Source: an uncultured Ruminococcus sp.
Lineage (GTDB): Bacteria; Bacillota; Clostridia; Oscillospirales; Ruminococcaceae
Direction: 5' to 3'
Assembly (NCBI GenBank): GCA_900553675.1
Contig: USEH01000028.1
Coordinates: 1-15,173 of the forward strand
DNA: 15,173 bases
Shown: positions 14,272 to 15,173 of the stretch, one piece after another
How the letters are laid out: the number at the start of each line of letters is the position of its first letter
How positions within the stretch are numbered: the first letter of the stretch is position 1
The notes under the pieces: generated by a model
The model's input: the letters and a program-made list of their open reading frames with translations, nothing else
Told to the model about the DNA's origin: nothing
The model's database searches: none
Position numbers and translations under genes: made by a program

Positions 14272-14300
14272 ATTATATACCACTTTTCATTATCTGTCAA
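14272..14300 (-). promoter_or_regulatory. Consensus sigma-A promoter of the aconitase operon
   Basis: On the minus strand TTGACA (14300-14295) and TATAAT (14277-14272) are separated by exactly 17 bases, a perfect match to the housekeeping consensus. Transcription should start near 14265, giving a leader of about 54 bases. Such a strong promoter suggests high constitutive expression unless a repressor acts on it. Confidence 0.93.
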
Positions 14301-14394
14301 GAATTTCACAATAAAAAATGATGTTGGCATGCGGTCAATGCTATGTATCGACGGAATCCATATGCGCAATTGTGCAAAACATCGGAACAGATAC

Positions 14395-14434
14395 AAAAAT
14401 CCCGCCGTACAGAGCTGACCCTGATACAGCGGGA
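14395..14434 (-). terminator. Intrinsic terminator of acpP
   Basis: On the minus strand TCCCGCTGTA (14434-14425) pairs with TACGGCGGGA (14409-14400) with one G-U pair, followed by five T residues (A-run 14395-14399 on the plus strand). It begins 17 bases after the acpP stop and separates acpP from the aconitase operon. The remaining 14301-14394 shows no gene; its only dyad is an imperfect one at 14363-14376. Confidence 0.88.
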
Positions 14435-14450
14435 ATATCTGTGCTATAAA

Positions 14451-14678
14451 TTACTGCTTGTCCTCGATGAACTTTACGATATCGCCGACAGTCTTGATGT
14501 TCTCGACCTGATCCTCGGGGATCTCAACATCGAACTCGTCCTCAAGAGCCATTACCAGATCAACAACGTCCAGGGAATCAGCGCCCAGATCGTCCTGAAT
14601 GTTGGAAGCCTCGGTGATGTCGTCAGCCTTAACGTCGAGCTGCTCGGAGATAAGCTCCTTAACCTTGTCAAATACCAT
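14451..14678 (-). CDS. acpP: Acyl carrier protein
   Basis: This 75-residue acidic protein carries growing acyl chains on a phosphopantetheine arm in type II fatty-acid synthesis. The attachment serine is Ser35 in [16 protein letters not shown] (31-46), the invariant DSL motif. The rest of the helical bundle (FDVEIPEDQ and [10 protein letters not shown]) is typical of the housekeeping protein rather than a polyketide carrier. The ribosome binding site GGAGGG lies eight bases before the ATG. The gene has its own promoter and terminator, so it is a single-gene unit, although it lies downstream of accA on the same strand and could also receive read-through from it. Confidence 0.97.
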   Translation of the reverse strand: MVFDKVKELISEQLDVKADDITEASNIQDDLGADSLDVVDLVMALEDEFDVEIPEDQVENIKTVGDIVKFIEDKQ

Positions 14679-14732
14679 TGTATATACCCTCCAAATTAAT
14701 TATAAGTTCCTTCCGGAAACATTTCATGATAT

Positions 14733-14761
14733 ATTATATAACATACCACACAAATATTCAA
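14733..14761 (-). promoter_or_regulatory. Promoter of acpP
   Basis: On the minus strand TTGAAT (14761-14756) and TATAAT (14738-14733) are 17 bases apart. Transcription should begin near 14726, about 48 bases before the start codon. An 8-base palindrome TTCCGGAA (14711-14718) sits just downstream, but it does not resemble the FapR or FabT sites I know. Confidence 0.85.
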
Positions 14762-14800
14762 GCCCCGGAATGAATTTTTTGCAAAGAATTTTCTACAAAA

Positions 14801-15173
14801 TTATTCAGTAAACATGCCGATTTTTCTAAATTTCGCATAACGCTTCTCGAGAAGCTCGTCAATTTCGGACTTCTTCAGGCGGTATACCGCGTCCACAAGG
14901 TACTCGTAGATGTTATCGGCTGTCTGCTCGCGGCTCATGTGGGCGCCGCCGGTGGGCTCCGCGATAATCTTGTCGCACACGCCGAACTTCATGAGATCCT
15001 CGGCGGTGATCTTCAGCATTTCGCAGGCTTCCTTCTCCTTGGTGCCGTCCTTCCACAGAATGGACGCCGCGCCGCGGGGACTTATCACGGAATACAGCGC
15101 GTTCTCAAGCATCGCAAGCTCGTCGCAGACCGCAAGAGCGAGCGCTCCGCCGGAGCCGCCCTCGCCAAGCACC
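14801..15173 (-). CDS. accA: Acetyl-CoA carboxylase, carboxyltransferase alpha subunit, C-terminal part
   Basis: The gene runs off the right edge; 123 C-terminal residues are visible. They begin with the family core GEGGSGGALALAV and continue with MLENALYSVISPRGAASILWKD and DKIIAEPTGGAH, all characteristic of the alpha subunit, which with the beta subunit moves the carboxyl group from biotin to acetyl-CoA to form malonyl-CoA. The tail (DELLEKRYAKFRKIG) is also typical. The neighbouring acpP uses the next step of the same pathway. No intrinsic terminator is visible between its stop and the acpP promoter about 40 bases later, so some read-through into acpP is possible. Confidence 0.95.
   Translation of the reverse strand, partial: VLGEGGSGGALALAVCDELAMLENALYSVISPRGAASILWKDGTKEKEACEMLKITAEDLMKFGVCDKIIAEPTGGAHMSREQTADNIYEYLVDAVYRLKKSEIDELLEKRYAKFRKIGMFTE

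Noticed and set aside
14212..14283. Longer aconitase starting at 14283
   Set aside because: The extra 24 residues would be encoded by the -10 box and leader; ATG 14211 has an ideal AAGGAG site.
14343..14699. Plus-strand open frame across acpP
   Set aside because: It is the reverse of acpP and its terminator and shows no family similarity.
14762..14800. Terminator after accA
   Set aside because: The GAATT-containing stretches can pair only weakly and are AT-rich without a following T-run, so no terminator is supported.
1..15173. CRISPR array, tRNA, rRNA, insertion sequence or prophage genes
   Set aside because: No regularly spaced repeats, cloverleaf sequences, transposase or phage-like reading frames were seen on either strand.

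Overview
The window looks like chromosomal DNA of a Gram-positive anaerobe of class Clostridia, most likely the Ruminococcaceae/Oscillospiraceae group. The reasons are a two-gene (split) transketolase, a lipoprotein ABC solute-binding protein, a 75-residue acyl carrier protein beside accA, a short aconitase paired with a eukaryote-like NADP isocitrate dehydrogenase, near-consensus sigma-A promoters and AGGAGG-type ribosome binding sites. The species is inferred, not shown.

Left part (1-8445), AT-rich: a truncated DUF1593/Sde182-type nucleoside-hydrolase-like gene runs into the end of a LacI-family repressor gene on the opposite strand. The repressor is divergent from a tightly packed four-gene sugar operon: an L-fucose/L-arabinose-family isomerase, transketolase N-terminal subunit, transketolase C-terminal subunit and an FGGY sugar kinase. 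The genes overlap by 11 and 17 bases or are separated by 3. A 705-residue regulator follows. It joins a LacI-type sugar-sensor domain, a GAF-like region, a catalytically dead GGDEF-like region and an AraC-type DNA-binding domain. The gene set implies aldose -> ketose -> ketose phosphate -> two-carbon transfer by a dedicated transketolase. This resembles the non-oxidative D-apiose (apulose-4-phosphate transketolase) route in logic, but the isomerase is of a different family from the one I recall for that route, so the true substrate is open. No sugar permease lies in the window.

Middle (8446-10042): an extracellular solute-binding lipoprotein gene is interrupted by one in-frame amber codon at 8787-8789, and reads as one protein on either side of it. 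Two back-to-back intrinsic terminators follow.

Right part (10058-15173), minus strand, more GC-rich: an aconitase - NOL1/NOP2/Sun RNA m5C methyltransferase - isocitrate dehydrogenase operon is driven by a perfect-consensus promoter. It makes 2-oxoglutarate from citrate, probably for glutamate synthesis. Upstream lie acpP, with its own promoter and terminator, and the 3' end of accA, both fatty-acid synthesis genes. I found no tRNA, rRNA, CRISPR array, insertion sequence or phage gene.
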